NCBI RefSeq assembly: GCF_030272615.1
Contig: NC_081410.1
Span: 229,188,915-229,252,914, forward strand
Reading direction: 5' to 3'
Length of the DNA: 64,000 nt
Source: Cryptomeria japonica
Taxonomy: Eukaryota; Streptophyta; Pinopsida; Cupressales; Cupressaceae
This document shows, in pieces, positions 45,008 through 53,743 of the stretch (its first letter is position 1; every line of letters begins with the position of its first letter). Below the pieces are notes generated by a model. The model did no database searches. It had not been told where the DNA came from and saw only the letters and a list, made by a program, of their open reading frames with translations. The translations under genes and the position numbers were made by a program.

Positions 45008-45355
45008 TCATCTAAGGGCATCCCTATCTCCGTCTTGATCGTACAGAATCAGCTCCCCATCAATCGGTATCTGCATAATCCTATATACATCCTCCAGGGT
45101 GACTGTCATCTCACCCATCGGTAAATGGAATGTGCACATCTCAGAGTGCCATCTCTCAGCAAGCGCAGTCAGCAAACCCATGTTCGCCCGAAACTCAGGC
45201 ACATACAGAATATGTCTCAAACCCATAGCCTCAATAGTAGCTCTGTCCTCGAAGGTCAGCTCAGGTCGCAATCTCTGCGTCGACGGGAATCTCTCCCGTG
45301 ACTCTAGCATCAGCAAGTACTCCTGCAGTCAAGCAAATTAATCATGTCAGTCATG

Positions 45356-45633
45356 GTGGCATTCACTGTTAATCACAAAATGCTACTTTTTATCTAAATG
45401 CATATGGTTATCTATCCTAGTGACACTCACTGTTCGTCACAAAGTGTTACTTCTATTCTAGTAGTACTCCCTGTTCATCACAAAGTACTACGTGTGTGAC
45501 ACTCCCTGTTCATCACAAAGTGTTACTCACATTTGCACTCCCTGTTTATCACAAAGTGCTGCTCATACTTTGGGTACTCCCTGTTCATCACAAAGTACTC
45601 TATCTTGGTACTCACTGTTCATCACAAAGTGCC
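45356..45633 (+). ncRNA. Array of seven hairpins with constant loop and covarying stems
   Basis: Units at 45356-45386, 45420-45450, 45461-45491, 45496-45526, 45533-45561, 45572-45600 and 45607-45633 share a 15-nt loop, C(C/A)CTGTTCATCACAA with one or two changes. Stem 5' arms are gtggcatt, gtgacact, gtagtact, gtgacact, ttgcact, gggtact and ggtact. Each 3' arm is complementary to its own 5' arm and not simply repeated. Non-Watson-Crick positions are G-U or U-G on the plus strand in six units (plus one mismatch in unit five), which would be A-C on the minus strand. This favours structure in the plus-strand (retrotransposon) RNA. It lies in the intron of the antisense PMD gene. Function unknown; type assigned as structured RNA by inference. 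Confidence 0.6.
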
Positions 45634-45759
45634 TTGATCTATCCTAGTCTTCCTAGAGGACCTGCTTGAGTGTATCCTCTCAGCAGCTTATCCAATCGAC
45701 AGCGTATGTTTATCACAGAACTGCCGATTTGACCTAGAAGACCAAAACTTGCATTTTTC

Positions 45760-46035
45760 AACGCAAACGCGCTTGACTGACACAAACGCGCTTGACTGAC
45801 ACAAACGCGCCTATAGACTGCACAAACGCGCCTGTACAACATAGACGCGCCTGTATAACGCAAACGCGCTCATACCGTGCATAAACGCGACTTGGCGACG
45901 CAGACGCCCCTACACGACGCAGACGCGCCCGCAATCGACACAAACGCGGTTCCAGACATAGACGTGCCTGGCACCGACATAGACGCGCCTGTCGGACACA
46001 GACGTGCCTGGCACCGACGCAGACGCGATTGCACA
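45760..46035 (-). repeat. Antisense array of GCGTCTGTG-type motifs in the PMD intron
   Basis: Read on the minus strand there are about fifteen copies of gCGCGTCTGTGT or gCGCGTTTGTGT, separated by 8-15 bp (plus-strand forms cacaaacgcgcc, cagacgcgcc). It is the same motif as in the leader at 32880-35190, but inverted. The motif arrays therefore face each other from the two ends of the internal region. Confidence 0.85.
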
Positions 46036-46541
46036 TTTTCAGACTTTTTTGGTACCCTATTCCTAAGCGCATTTATTGCTCTAACTAGCATGCATTAATG
46101 ACAAAAATACATGCATCAAAATACGAGGAGGTTTGATGGTACTTACCGGCTCTCCTGCCTCTGCTGGCCTCTGAAATCGGCGAACGCGGTCGAATCTGTG
46201 AGTGAAGGCCATCGCTGCTAACTGCTGCTGCTCTATTTTCGCTCTGCAATATGCTCTTGTGGATGTGTAGATGACAATGAGGATGTCTTTTGCCCGTGGT
46301 CTATCTTATAGCCTACCCTAGCCTTAGCCTTCATTTCCCGAGTCAGTCTTCATTATCCCGTGACTTTGTCACTTTATCCAGTCAGTCCATTCTATCCCGT
46401 CTTTCTTATCGAGAGATTGTCTGCAATCTTTTCAGACATTTTCATCCAATCTCTCGAGGGGGCATATCATTCCCATCCTGGGGCAACTCTATATCAGTTC
46501 ATCTTATCTTCTTTGAAACAACGCGACAAGCCGCATTGTCT

Positions 46542-46556
46542 CAAAGAGGGGCAAAA
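46542..46556 (+). other. Polypurine tract of the Tat element
   Basis: caaagaggggcaaaa directly precedes the 3' LTR, the expected plus-strand primer; one C interrupts the purines. Confidence 0.85.
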
Positions 46557-47337
46557 TGTAGACACCTAAAATTGTCATGTCTAATTAAATAAATATTTTA
46601 TTTATTTAATTATCTAAGCTTAATTCTTCTATTAATTAAATAAATCCTTATTTATTTAATTAATTCATTTATCCTCTTCTAGCCTTATTTCTCATTTAAA
46701 TAAATACATTTATTTATTTAAATTATCATTTTCCTAAATTAAATAAATATCTTATTTATTTAATTGATCCCACTTCTTCTATTAATTAAATAAATCTTTA
46801 TTTATTTAATTAATTCATTAGCTTTTTCTACCCATGACACATGTCATTCATCTCTTAATTCATACATTACCTACCCCTTTCATTATTTTATTATTTCTTC
46901 TACCTACCCTCTAATCTTAGCCGACCTCCTTTTACACCTCTCAATCTTATCCCTCCATTTCATATTGTGTCTTCTATTTAATGAGATGCTTCCTTCATTA
47001 TCAAACCCTAATCAATCATTCTAATGAATCATCTTAAGGACTTGACTACACTACGATCCTACTTGCAACCACATTCCATTCTTTGTTGAGCTCTTGTGCA
47101 TATAAAATCTGAGAGCAAATATATCAAGCAAGATCAATGGAGATAGGAAGAATGGAGATCAAAACCCTATTGGACATGTGATGGTATAATCTTTGTGATT
47201 TCATTTGATTTGCATTGTCTTAGGTAATCTTCATATGTTATGGTGGATCTTTGTTGATTGTTAGGCTAGGGTTTTGTGGTTGAATTCATTTAGCCTTTCA
47301 ATATTGTCATTATTGTTATCCATTTTCACCATATACA
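46557..47337 (+). repeat. 3' LTR of the Tat element
   Basis: 781 bp, starting TGTAGACACC and ending CATATACA. Compared by eye with the 5' LTR it has three substitutions (aagg/aatg, atact/atgct, ccg/cca) and a 13-bp extra segment. Confidence 0.95.
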
Positions 47338-48517
47338 GTTCCTACTAGCAATTTTTTTTGCTCCCATCACTAAGATATTACCCAATAAATCTCTTAATAC
47401 AAACCATGTCCTTGATATTCTTGGGTCACCTTTAGGAGATATTTGATGCTCAACCATATTAACCCGACAAGGCCCATGAATGGGATGGAACTTAATTTTG
47501 GGCCAACGCTATTGAATTATACTATCCTCCTTTGTAAACAAAACCTTTTCTTTATGTTATTGTGAAGTGGCTACTCCGACCACCTCTTTAATTACAGTGT
47601 TTATCCTGTTGCAAACTCTATCAATAGATTCAAGTTTATCTTAGAAAATCCACCTGTTTCTTTCTTTCTAAATTTCCCAAACTATCATCGATGGGTTTAT
47701 ATTCCATACACAAGAGAAGGCCAATTTCTTTCTAGATATAGGCCATCCAAAGAAAACATCTTTCAACAATTTAGGGAGAGGGCCATACCAGCCCAATTTT
47801 TGTAAGACCACCATCCAACATTTTTTGGCAAAGTCGCAGTTTAGCAGTAAATGATCAACACTTTCTTCCGCCTTATCACACATCACACACTTTGTTGGGC
47901 CCATGATCCCACTCTTTTCCTTCTTTCTCCCATGAGGATTCTTCCTTTTATGGCTAACCATACAAATGTACTTGCCTTTTACAAACATTCCTTCCCCCAA
48001 CACAAGCTTGTCAATCACCCCTGCTCTCTCTCATCTCTATCAAGAAACCGGTAGCCAATTTTGATTGAATAATTGTCATCTTTTTCTCCACACCACACAA
48101 CTTTGTCCTCTCTTTTTGATAAAATAACCTTCCTTCTACTAAAAATTTCCTCAATTAGTCTTATGTGATGATCACTTGCAAGCGCATTCTCCACCAATTT
48201 CCAAACCCACTCCAATTTTCATCCACCATTCTTGTTTCCATATAATATCTGACTTTCAATCCCCACTACAAACAGAGGATATTCTTCACTTCTTCTAGAT
48301 TTCAATCTGCTCCCAGGGTCTCCAACCCATCCCAAGAATCCATAAAAAAATCATCTTGCCTCCCATCCCTAATTTGCCATGAAGTATGCTCTGTAATGAT
48401 CCTTCTACAAGAAACTATAAAACTCCATATAGTTGAGCCTCTTGGGGGATTCCTAATAGTAAGAATTTGTTGATCCTCTTGACTATCCAAATATTTTGCC
48501 TTTAAAATTTTTACTCA
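47338..48517 (-). pseudogene. LINE ORF2 3' part (end of RT region, zf-RVT, start of RNase H), 5'-truncated
   Basis: Minus-strand segments in order: YLDSQEDQQIL and SIWSF-like (48520-48400), WQIRDGRQDDFFMDSWDGLE (near 48320), VWCGEKDDNYSIKIGYRF (near 48080), the zf-RVT block CVMCDKAEESVDHLLLNCDFAKKCW (near 47840) and an RNase H start RVNM...GDPRISRTWFVLRDLLGN (near 47440). It continues into 32001-31663. Frameshifts and stops separate the pieces. Nothing LINE-like is seen beyond about 48517, so it was truncated at its 5' end, as LINEs often are. Confidence 0.85.
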
Positions 48518-48619
48518 TAGTTGATTTGGATTTTGTAAATACACTAGACAAGTTTAGCTCTCATTGATTTGTTCATAGTCTTCTAACTGATCCTACTTAA
48601 CATTCATATTTTGGTTTTC

Positions 48620-48865
48620 AAAGTGTTCTTCTTATTTCTCACTTTTCATGGTACGCTTTTGTCTGTTGAAGTTTCTCTAGACTGAGTTTCATGTTCATTT
48701 TCTTTGGTTCCATGTTGACCCTTAACCATCCTTTCCAAGTTCATAAGTCGGATTTGCATTTCATTCATCATGTTTAAGAGCTAATTTAGTTTAGCTATGG
48801 GGTTGTTGGCATCCTCAGATTCTCTATGATCATTCCTAGACTTCTCCATTCTCAAGTTTTATTCT
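48620..48865 (-). pseudogene. Short coding-like remnant, unrecognised
   Basis: From an ATG near 48850 the minus strand reads MEKSRNDHRESEDANNPIAK, a stop, then LLNMMNEMQIRLMNLERMVKGQ and a Glu/Thr/Ser-rich stretch. It is coiled-coil-like and could be the start of a retroelement gag, but there is no diagnostic motif. Confidence 0.3.
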
Positions 48866-48916
48866 CCTAAAGGTATTAAGAGTATCCTTTTAGTTTCTAA
48901 TTTGATAATATTCTAA

Positions 48917-49245
48917 CTGTTGCAAGGTGTGCGCCCTTGGTCTCCCTGTGTTGTGCAGCGCAGCGCTCGTGTTTGTGTCATGGCTTAATTGCCTCCTATG
49001 GATTCTATAAGGCTAGTGGTTGGATCGGGCATTAATAGGTCGATCTTTAGGTGCAATGACAACCGCATCTGTGCTAGGGGGGATTGTTGCAAGGTGTGTT
49101 CCCTTGGTCTCCTAGTGTTGTGCAATGCAGCACTCAGGTTTGTGACATGGCTTAACCACCTCCTGTAGATTCTATAAGTCTAGTGGTTGTATCGGGCATT
49201 AACAGATTGATCTTTTGGTGCAAAGACAATTGCACTTGTAACACT
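48917..49245. repeat. Tandem duplication of a 167-bp unit
   Basis: ttgcaaggtgtg.gcccttggtctcc starts at about 48918 and again at about 49085. The copies share tgttgtgcag.gcagc.ctc, a gacatggctta block and a tagtggttg.atcgggcatta block. Most differences are C/T or G/A. Confidence 0.85.
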
Positions 49246-49367
49246 AATAACATGAACTAAAGAAAATATACAATTAATTCCATAATTTGCTTACACAATT
49301 TTTTTTTAGCTTATATTGCTCAAGCCAAAAATTTACATTCTCAAATGCTAGTTATTACAAAATAAGA

Positions 49368-49720
49368 CTCAATCTATGAGTCACTATCCTCATCAGTGAT
49401 GGGCTCTTCCTATCCATTGAAATTTGAAGGAATGAGATGATATCCCAAAGTGGGAACATTATGGTCTTTTTGACCTTCTGCCTCTATTCTTTCCTTAGTT
49501 ACATTCTCAGTTGTGGTTTCATCTTTAGGAGTTTACTCAGCTTTAGGTGTAGTTTCAAATGTTTTCTAGTTTGAAGTGGGCCATCCATGTCTTTCTTTTT
49601 GAAGTCGTCGAATAGCTTCTGCCAATGTCTCATCATCAAATGGGGGTGAATAATGAGAATAGTCATACTTGGTTGTAGTTATTCCTAGGCTAATGATTGT
49701 CAGGTCACAGACCCTTCTCC
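49368..49720 (-). pseudogene. Acidic C-terminal protein remnant, unrecognised, three stop codons
   Basis: One minus-strand frame reads KYDYSHYSPPFDDETLAEAI, RRLQKERHGWPTSN, stop, KTFETTPKAE, stop, TPKDETTTENVTKERIEAEG, and GYHLIPSNFNG, stop, EEPITDEDSDS ending at about 49377. The composition is convincingly protein-like and there is no frameshift. All three stops (TAG, TAA, TAG) are one C-to-T change from a Gln codon. It ends about 250 bp before element C. No family is recognised. Confidence 0.45.
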
Positions 49721-49970
49721 ATTTAGTGGTTCAAATCCACATCTTGAAATCACCAAAATATTTTGTTTCAGTCTCTACCTTATTGTTATCTTCTTTTTAG
49801 GTGGCGAGTCCCAAGGTTCAATTTTGAACTTGTAGCTCTAATAGCATATCTAACATGTTGATACTAATTCAATTTAAAAATGAAACAAATACCTTTCAAG
49901 TAAATAGGATATGCATTTTATTTAAAAGAAGAAACTAAATGCTAAATAGTTGAAAATGAAATTAACTATC

Positions 49971-51925
49971 GGGTGCATGTGCACCAAGATGGTGAACAAA
50001 AAAGTGGCCACTCACCTTAAAAAACCCAAAAACATAGGTAACGTATTTGGGTTATTTGATTTTTCAATAACCCAAACATGTTACGGCTCAAAAAAATTGA
50101 GCCTTAACACATGAGGGGTTTTAGAATTAAAACCTTGTATGCATTAAACTTATAATAAAACTATGATCGAGGTTTTAAAACGGAAGTAACCTGGTCACTT
50201 TTTTCTAATTATAAATTTTCTTTAAAATGATCGACTAGGTCATTCTAACCCACGACCGACATGAAATTGTTTGAAACCATTCCAAAAAAGGCATTGAAAC
50301 CTGTACATGTTCTTGTTTTCTATCAACCAATCCATTGTGTCATGATGTCTTAGAAGTAAGTCAACATTCCTTTTTGAATTTTTAGTTTTTTTTTTTTTTT
50401 TAATTTCATTGCTTTTATCAATTTTATTTCATTTTTTAAAATTGATATTAGATGCTCAAAACAATGACCCTAAACAAAATTTTCCTCCTAATAACCTTGA
50501 AGAAAACCCCGATGATACCCCTTAGATGGGCAACCCTCCAAATCCTCCAATAAACCCTTCTCAAAACACACAAGAGGATTTATTAGGTCGCTTGGCACAA
50601 AATAGAGCAACCATATCTCAATTAGTCTCTAGACTGAAGGCCTCAAAACACCAACACCATGCATCCCTTCCCATAACCTTAGAAACAATGGTGACAAGTG
50701 TAGATAAAGTTTCTTAACGAGTAACTAACTAGAAAATATATAGGGAATCATGTTGTGACTATTATGCACATGGGCTAGCCTATGATGAGTAAAATATAAA
50801 TAAATAAGCAAAGCACAAAAATGTGCTCTTTTCACTAATCCCTAGACCAACAAGTTTGTCTCTTAATTAAAAGAGGTTTCCTATACATTGGTGTAATCAC
50901 GTGCCCATGAAAACTATTTTTTGGAATAGGTGGTTGATGATCTTTGACCAACCTCCTTGCAATAACTATGAGGTGCCTTTATATTTTTTGGAAAAACTAT
51001 ACTATGATTTTCTTAATCAAATGCCCAAATATTTTGATATGAGGGAGTTCTAAGATAGATATGGATGCTTTGTCCAAGATAGAATGGGGGCTTGCTGAGT
51101 ATAAAACCACCCTAATCGTATACCACAAGTTGTGAAACCTATTGTTCATATTACGGTCCTTATAGCCTTGAAGGAGTCTAAGGAGATGGAGACTTTTTAG
51201 GCATTTGTCGCACTAACTGACACCATCATTCAACAGGGGACATAATTATCCCAACCTCTTGGCCCAGACGATGGTGCAGCAATAGAAGATGGTGCATCAG
51301 CTAGACCATCTACCTCCAGTGTGTCTAGCTCTCATCAGTACCCCACCTATTACCATGTATGCTTTGGGGTAGATACCATTGCTAATGGAGATGTTTCAAG
51401 CTCCAATGAGTGTACATGTTGCGGGGTTAGTTGTCAGGTTGGCCCACTAGATGATGTGGCGCTTATAGATGACTTGATGGATAAGGTTTTTGCCACTCAA
51501 ATGCAGGTATGTTGAATTGAATTTATAACATTTTATTTATTAAATACTTTAAATTTGCAAATGTAAATCGGTTTTTAACTATAGATCAAATTAAATTGAT
51601 GCTAACATTATGTATTTCAAGATGCATCAACAAATTTTGGTACGCCACTGATTGGATTCCTGCTACAACTCGTGCACTTGTATCTTCATCAGAGGTAAAA
51701 AAAAAATACAGCATGTCAAAATAGAATAAGACCTTGAATTCAAAATAATGATTTATATGTATTAACTTAGTAATGTATATTTATGTCGAGGTGAACTCAC
51801 AATGTTGGTTCTGACTTTTTCGTACATCCTGATTTTTGCTGAAATCATACATTTTTTTAAAAATATAATGATTTAAGCTTTAAGAGGTCCCATTTGAAGT
51901 AATTAAATTAAGAGAGTTAGATCAA
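49971..51925 (+). mobile_element. Element C: decayed relative of elements A and B, right end missing
   Basis: It begins GGGTGCATGTGCACCAAGATGG then tgaacaaaaaagtggccac, matching the left end of element B (shared atgtgcac.aagatggtg and agtgg.cac). Its plus-strand gene region (50450-51515) is collinear with the B gene. No matching right end was found before or after the LINE that starts at about 51939, so it is truncated or its end lies in diverged sequence. Confidence 0.55.
50450..51515 (+). pseudogene. Element C gene remnant homologous to the element B gene
   Basis: After an acceptor at about 50450 (ttgatattag) it reads DAQNNDPKQNFPPNN, as B reads DYSNPEQEQP after its acceptor. It continues with LLGRLAQNRATISQLVSRLK, KRFPIHWCNHVPMKTIFWNR, PPCNNYEVPLYFLEKLYYDF and YFDMREF. 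Later it has SSSNECTCCGVSCQ with LIDDLMDKVFATQMQ. About ten in-frame stops occur, nearly all TAG. The CxxCGxxCQ motif and the LID.LM..VFA segment are the best conserved between B and C, suggesting they matter for function. Confidence 0.6.
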
Positions 51926-51944
51926 AGGCTCTTAGATCGAAGAT

Positions 51945-52316
51945 AATTAAATTTTGATGGTGTTCATGCGGGTCTGCGCAGGAGGCCGAGCTAGGGTTTC
52001 ATGACCCTAGCTCACAGGCGGTGTTGGTGTGGGTTCGCGCGGGGGGGAAGTGCTGGGTGTCGAGGGAAGACAGAGGAGGAAGGAGTGGCTAGGGCTCGGT
52101 GGTGGCTATGGGGGTGGTCATCGGGAGGTGGGAGGGCTGAGCGGGGGTGGGGTTCTGCTGCTGCGGCCAAAGCTTTCCCGGGGGTTTGGGGTTTTGGGTG
52201 GGCCGTTCCTTGGTGGTGCGGGTGAGGGGAGGGGCCTTGGGTGTTGAGCCCCATGGGGAGACCTAGGGGTGTGGGCCCTCGACCGTTGTCCTGGTTTTTT
52301 ATTTTTGTGTGACCTG
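51945..52316 (+). promoter_or_regulatory. GC-rich 5' region of the LINE (probable internal promoter and leader)
   Basis: Very G-rich compared with all surroundings (for example tgggttcgcgcgggggggaa). No frame is consistent with ORF1 before 52269. LINEs carry an internal promoter at the 5' end; the assignment rests on position and composition only. The open minus-strand frame here is a composition artefact. Confidence 0.5.
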
Positions 52317-53743
52317 ATGGTGACTTTGGGTGGGGAAACCTCACAGGCGGTTCCAGCTATGGATTTTCGTGCTGCGGTGGGCTCAAAACCCCCATTTCAA
52401 AATGTAAAGACGTTTAACAATAACCTATTCTCTTCTGATTTGGGCTTTGGGAGTGCTAGTAGCTCACACATGGTGAAAATTAATGGTTGCTTGGAGAGAT
52501 GCAGTGAGAGGCCGAAGTTGATCATCCCTCCTGAGATTATAGTTGAGGACATTGAATACTTTTCAAATCACTCGCTATACTATAAGTTCTTGGGAATGAG
52601 GGTTTCATTGCAGTTTTTGGAAAACTGGGCGTAGTGGACATGGGCACCGGAAGGGGAAATGGAGATTATGCTGCTGGCAAATAACTATTTTATGGTTACG
52701 TTCAACTGCATGGAGGATCGCAATAGGGTTTTTGAAGGAGGTCCGTATTTTTATAACCAGGTGGGATTATTCATCAAACCTTGGCATGCGGGGTTTAATC
52801 CTTCAGAGGAGCTCCCAAATAGATTCTGGTGTGGGTTCAGTTACCACGTCTTCCAGTGGAATGCTGTCGAGAGGATGTGCTACGGATGCTCGCTGCTCTG
52901 CTTGGGAGGCCAGTGGGATCCTCATCGCAAACTCTGGGGAGAAAGGTAATGACCTATGCACGTATCTGTGTTGAAATAGATCTTAGTAAACTCTTGCCAG
53001 ATGCTATAGATATGTGTGTAGGCTCTTATTCATGGGTTCAACAGCTAGATTACGAGACTCTACCATTTCATTGTCGTCTATGTCATGAGTATGGTCATTT
53101 ACAGCGTATGTGTCCTAGATACAAATCGATAGTGAGACAACCTCAGCAGTCAGAACCGAGCCTTGATAGGGCTGAGAAAGGGAAAGTTGTCATGTCGGGT
53201 GTGGTAGAGGGTGCTGATGGTTTTGTCTTAGTTAAGACAAAGAACAGGAATAAAGGACAAAAGAGACTCTTACAGGAGAGACGTGAGGAGTATACCTTTA
53301 ACAGATTTGAGGCCCTGGATGACCTGAGCCATCAGGAAGTTAACCCAGGCTCTACCCCTCTAGATCAGGGTGCATCAGGAGGGGTGCTGGAAAGTGTGAT
53401 GGAGGAATCTTCCCAGGCTTTGCTAGTGGTTGGAAGCCAGCATATGGAGATGGACTAGACAGTTGGGGCTCAATTGGGCTTGGCTCCTATTATTGAGGTG
53501 AACCTAGTTGAGGGGGAGGGTTCTCCGATAGCTTCGAAATTGGAAGTGGTTGGGGCTAAAAGTAATAAGTCAATCGTTCACCTCGGTATACATCAGAGAG
53601 ATATTAAGAAAAGTGCTTCAGAGAAGAGCTCAAAGGTTGGTAGAAAGAAGGATCTGGATAAGATCAAATTGATGGGTGAGAATTTGGTGGAGTCAGGGTC
53701 AGTGAAGACTTTAGATTCGCACTTTTCCAACCCTCCTAAATGA
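52317..53743 (+). pseudogene. LINE ORF1 (nucleic-acid-binding protein), broken
   Basis: The likely start is ATG 52317 (MVTLGGETSQAV). A conserved N-terminal domain runs through YKFLGMRVSLQFLENW and FMVTFNCMEDRNRVFEGGPY, then LPRLPVECCREDVLRMLAAL. The zinc knuckle is CRLCHEYGHLQRMC near 53080. An in-frame TAG lies at 52632 and another at 53456, and a frame change occurs at about 52826. The last frame ends at the TGA at 53741-53743, which overlaps the ORF2 start codon (ATGA). Confidence 0.85.

Larger units (their letters stand above)
45008..46212 (-). pseudogene. Antisense plant mobile domain (PMD) gene carried by the Tat element, truncated
   Basis: Two minus-strand exons join in frame: 46212-46147 (MAFTHRFDRVRRFQRPAEAGEP, donor GTAAGT) and 45322-45008 (acceptor ctgcag). 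The second contains GLLTALAERWHSEMCTFHL and PMGEMTVTLEDVYRIMQIPIDG, the hallmark of the plant mobile domain (aminotransferase-like/MAIN-like family). The predicted 126 residues stop at a TGA after DALR. The same frame resumes with a PMD-like GRVAWDTMTWIGLALP segment to about 44870, interrupted by one more TAG, so the copy is dead or truncated. PMD genes are known in retrotransposons and MULEs as well as in host genes (MAIN, MAIL1). Here it lies between pol and the 3' LTR on the opposite strand. Confidence 0.8.
32007..47337 (+). mobile_element. 15.3-kb Tat/Ogre-type Ty3/gypsy LTR retrotransposon
   Basis: Paired LTRs (768 and 781 bp), a GTTCC duplication, a primer-binding site, a polypurine tract and a full gag-protease-RT-RNase H-RNase H-integrase order are all present. 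The second, archaeal-like RNase H between RT-RNase H and integrase, the 15-kb size and the long leader mark the Tat/Ogre group. By hand alignment the LTRs differ by three substitutions and one 13-bp indel, so the insertion is recent. Three in-frame stops break the coding frame. Unusual extras are a 127-bp minisatellite in the leader, hairpin arrays after pol, and an antisense plant mobile domain gene. Confidence 0.96.

Noticed and set aside
45356-45633. Reading the seven repeated units as a simple minisatellite
   Set aside because: Flanking arms change between units in a matched way and spacing varies, which plain tandem duplication does not explain.
45639-46091. Minus-strand ORFs with RVCV and ARLC repeats
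   Set aside because: Translations of the repeated GCGTCTGTG motif inside the PMD intron.
52012-52344. 110-residue minus-strand ORF rich in Pro and His
   Set aside because: Shadow of the G-rich LINE 5' region.
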